In this document: positions 61,728-64,000 of the stretch, piece after piece
How positions within the stretch are numbered: the stretch's first letter is position 1
Layout of the letters: every line of letters begins with the position of its first letter
Origin: Flavobacteriales bacterium
GTDB lineage: Bacteria > Bacteroidota > Bacteroidia > Flavobacteriales > BACL11
Assembly: GCA_002705205.1 (NCBI GenBank)
Contig: PAHP01000006.1
Location: 102,281-166,280 of the forward strand
Direction: 5' to 3'
Length of the DNA stretch: 64,000 nt
Made by a program: the position numbers and the translations under genes
Notes under the pieces: generated by a model
What the model was told of the DNA's origin: nothing
The model's input: the letters and a program-made list of their open reading frames with translations, nothing else
The model's database searches: none

Positions 61728-63734
61728 ATGAAGAAACTACTACAAGTCTTTATAGCAATTATACCTCTAATTGTATCGTTCTCTACATCAGATCCAACAT
61801 TAGCCATTAGATTTTTAATGCTATCTCTTCTTTTAAGCGGAGTATTAGTTTTTTACATTTTATCAAACAAAACTATTTATCAAGAGATCATAACTCATCC
61901 AATAACAGTAATTTTTGGTGTTATGATTCTTAGCTATATACTTTCAGCATTCTATAATGGATTTGGTTCAGAATCTATTTATGTTATCCTTAAGTTATTT
62001 CTAGCATATATATTTACAATTATTTTAGTACACTTTATTAAAGATAATGGATATCAACCATTAGTAAATTCTTTTGTTTTATTCTCCTTGTTTTTATCGT
62101 CTATTTATTTTTTTCAGATACTAACTAGTTACTCTGACATAATGAGTATTAAATCAGAATGGAAGAGAAATTGGGAATTTGATGCAATTGCTGCTACTAT
62201 GGGACATAAGAACCTACTCTCATCTATGCATTTCTTATTATTACCTATTTTAATTTATGTATTCATAATAAGCAAGAAAGCATTTAAAATATTAAGTGCA
62301 ATCGCTATCTTCTTGATGGCATTAACATTGATCCAAACACAGACAAGAGCAGTATTATTTGCAATTGGTATTTTTAGTATTTCTGTATTGATATTAAATA
62401 AAAATAGCCTAAAGAAGAAACATGTTATTGGACTACTTTTAGGTGGACTTATTATACTTAGCAGCGGATATTCAGCAGTAAAATTTACAAATAGATATGA
62501 TGCATTTATAGAGGAGTTCAATAAGACTCTAGACTTCAAATCATCGGGTAGATATAAGCTATACAATAGTTCTTTTCAGCTTATTAAAGAACAACCTCTA
62601 TTTGGAGTAGGGCCTGGAAATTGGAGTGTTGATATTTGGAAATATGGACTATATGAAGGCACTCTAGGAAAGTCTTTTGCACAAAGACCTCACAGTGATT
62701 TTTTATGGGTATTCTCTGAAGGAGGAATAGTCGCAGGCATCGCTTATATTTTAATGTTTATAATTTTACTTAAAGACTCATATTTCTTACATAAAAACAG
62801 AGAAGATGAAGACGGAATATTGTACTCTCTATTATTTTCATGTTTTTTAGGATTTGGATTTATAAGCTTAGTCGATTTTCCTTTAGAAAGGTTCAGTCAT
62901 AATATTATCTTCTTTCTATTAGCATCATTTATAATTGCAGGGAAAATTAAAAAAACAAACAAGAAAACTCCATATTGGTTTAAACTGCTGCTTTTATCAA
63001 TAAGTTTATTTGCTTTTTATGTAGCCTCAATACGATATGAAGGAGAAATACACTCAGCTAATGCCATGAATTTCAAGAACAAAGGTAAATGGAATTACTT
63101 AATAAAGGCAATAGATAAGTCTTACAATAAAAATTATTATGAGATGGAAGACACATCCACTCCTTTATTATGGTACAGAGGTGTAGCTTATTTCAATCAA
63201 AAGAAATATAATTTAGCTTTTAATGATTTTCAAAATGCCTATCAAATAAACCCATATCATGTACATGTTCTTAATAATTTGGCAACATCGTATCAAATGA
63301 AAGGAAATAGCGAAAAAGCAAAGTATTTCTACAGGCAAGTTTTTAAAGTAAATCCTACCTTTAAAGAGAGTAGGGTTAACTTAGCAGCTATATTATATAA
63401 TGAAAAGAAGTATGTAGAAGCTTTAGATGTGATTTTAGAAAGTCAAGTAAAGCCTTATTGGAAAAGAAAGAAGCAAAACCTTCAAGATAATTATGATTTA
63501 TACCTAAAAACTATTGTGAAAAAATGGATCGACTCAGTTTTTGACAATTCAAATATACAGGAACAAAAAGCTTTAGAGGAATGGATGAGTGGTTTTGATA
63601 AAAAACCATACTATACTTCTAAAAAAACAAAAGATATTTTTAATATTAGAGTAAATAAAAAAATTGATTATTTAGCTGCATTAATGCAATATGAATCTGA
63701 TTTAAAAGAGAAAAAAAATAAAAAAACTAGATAA
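61728..63734 (+). CDS. O-antigen ligase/polymerase-like protein with C-terminal TPR domain
   Basis: About 11 membrane helices fill the first 440 residues, with a periplasmic loop carrying GVGPGNWSVDIW near 296 and QRPHSDFLWVFSEGG near 320, the Wzy_C/WaaL-type signature. Residues about 470-565 hold TPR repeats (RGVAYFNQKKYNLAFNDFQ and NNLATSYQMKGNSEKAKYFY), and a basic tail ends the protein. It may ligate or polymerise surface glycans, or modify a protein as in PglL-type ligases. The substrate is unknown. The neighbouring MBOAT and SGNH genes fit envelope polysaccharide work. Confidence 0.88.
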   Translation: MKKLLQVFIAIIPLIVSFSTSDPTLAIRFLMLSLLLSGVLVFYILSNKTIYQEIITHPITVIFGVMILSYILSAFYNGFGSESIYVILKLFLAYIFTIILVHFIKDNGYQPLVNSFVLFSLFLSSIYFFQILTSYSDIMSIKSEWKRNWEFDAIAATMGHKNLLSSMHFLLLPILIYVFIISKKAFKILSAIAIFLMALTLIQTQTRAVLFAIGIFSISVLILNKNSLKKKHVIGLLLGGLIILSSGYSAVKFTNRYDAFIEEFNKTLDFKSSGRYKLYNSSFQLIKEQPLFGVGPGNWSVDIWKYGLYEGTLGKSFAQRPHSDFLWVFSEGGIVAGIAYILMFIILLKDSYFLHKNREDEDGILYSLLFSCFLGFGFISLVDFPLERFSHNIIFFLLASFIIAGKIKKTNKKTPYWFKLLLLSISLFAFYVASIRYEGEIHSANAMNFKNKGKWNYLIKAIDKSYNKNYYEMEDTSTPLLWYRGVAYFNQKKYNLAFNDFQNAYQINPYHVHVLNNLATSYQMKGNSEKAKYFYRQVFKVNPTFKESRVNLAAILYNEKKYVEALDVILESQVKPYWKRKKQNLQDNYDLYLKTIVKKWIDSVFDNSNIQEQKALEEWMSGFDKKPYYTSKKTKDIFNIRVNKKIDYLAALMQYESDLKEKKNKKTR

Positions 63735-63789
63735 TTCTCTAGTAATTATCTGTTTTCCATTACTGCTAACTTTAATATTATTATTTAAT

Positions 63790-63797
63790 TATATTTG
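63790..63797 (+). promoter_or_regulatory. -7 promoter box TATATTTG
   Basis: TATATTTG fits TAnnTTTG, 38 nt before the ATG at 63836. Confidence 0.4.
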
Positions 63798-63835
63798 GGG
63801 ATTTAAAACAAGGTTACTTACTATTACGACAAAAT

Positions 63836-64000
63836 ATGAGAAAAGCATTATTTTTATGTAGTATTATTCTTTCCACATTGAATATATCTGCACAGACATT
63901 TATCACCCCAAACAATGGTGAATTAGGGGAGAGCTTAACGGTTTTTATTTCTGGCAATTCACAAAGTAATTTTGGTACCTGGTCAAGTAGTCACAGTGTG
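63836..64000 (+). CDS. Secreted protein, N-terminal fragment (cut by window edge)
   Basis: The ATG at 63836 opens a frame that runs to the window end (55 codons). It starts with a signal peptide (MRKALFLCSIILSTLNISAQ) followed by TFITPNNGELGESLTVFISG, a strand-rich start resembling the N-terminus of T9SS-exported Bacteroidetes surface proteins. The C-terminus is missing, so no sorting tag can be checked. Confidence 0.7.
   Translation, partial: MRKALFLCSIILSTLNISAQTFITPNNGELGESLTVFISGNSQSNFGTWSSSHSV

Noticed and set aside
63722..63865. A short hydrophobic frame after the O-antigen-ligase-like gene
   Set aside because: It lacks a usable start codon (ATG, GTG or TTG) after the preceding in-frame stop and overlaps the start of the secreted protein at 63836.

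Overview
This window reads as chromosomal DNA of an AT-rich Bacteroidota bacterium, most likely a marine member of the order Flavobacteriales. The support is: gliding ABC-transporter genes gldF and gldG; a C-terminal type IX secretion (T9SS) sorting domain, plus three related shorter C-terminal tags; a split transketolase; families typical of the phylum (DUF4294, a DUF6787-like protein, SprB-like repeats); promoter boxes of the form TAnnTTTG; and almost no Shine-Dalgarno sites. There is no rRNA, CRISPR array, transposase, integron or recognisable prophage. Nearly all the sequence is tightly packed housekeeping DNA.

Layout. 1-8 kb: a truncated FAD-dependent dehydrogenase, a DUF4294 protein, 3-hydroxyacyl-CoA dehydrogenase, a secreted M43 metalloprotease and a lipoprotein (minus strand), then pcm, a PhnA-like protein, two tandem copies of a small lipoprotein and a third lipoprotein. 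8-12.4 kb: a minus-strand operon holding the two halves of transketolase with a secreted von Willebrand A protein wedged between them, followed by a class III aminotransferase. 12.5-21 kb: ychF, then parE, a small membrane protein and parC (topoisomerase IV), then a multidomain secreted LVIVD-repeat protein. 21-32 kb: an amino-acid permease/USP fusion, gcvT-comB, two outer-membrane proteins, and the operon SAM hydrolase-gldF-gldG-DUF4340 lipoprotein, followed on the same strand by dnaN. 32-36 kb: phoH, purC, glycosyltransferase, sigma factor and rsmG, mostly with overlapping ends. 36-43 kb: methyltransferase, xerD-MFS-DUF6787, aroQ-lipoprotein, trmN6, and a glycosyltransferase/lipid A acyltransferase pair. 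43-47.7 kb: a leucine-rich-repeat secreted protein, tRNA-Ser and tRNA-Arg in convergent orientation, ribH and a TPR protein, recF-DUF721, ndk. 47.8-57 kb: nrnA, a cyclophilin-FKBP fusion, typA, a membrane protein, a flavoprotein, an ABC-F protein, a DEAD-box helicase and a GNAT enzyme. 57-64 kb: a SprB-repeat secreted protein, an MBOAT acyltransferase with an SGNH-like partner, a TM2 protein, an O-antigen-ligase/TPR protein, and the start of a further secreted protein.

How the genes fit together. The cell-surface theme recurs: secreted proteins with sorting tags, Gld components, lipid A acylation, glycosyltransferases, MBOAT acylation and polymer ligation. The most interesting sequence-level signal is a 34-35 residue C-terminal tag shared by three otherwise unrelated secreted proteins (ending at 20842, 44142 and 58685). 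It aligns with only the second half of the classical T9SS type A domain, which is itself present in the M43 protease at 2991-4949. Other points worth a second look are the VWA protein inside the split transketolase operon, the membrane protein between parE and parC, and several genes whose -7 box ends only 4-7 nt before the start codon, implying leaderless or nearly leaderless mRNAs.
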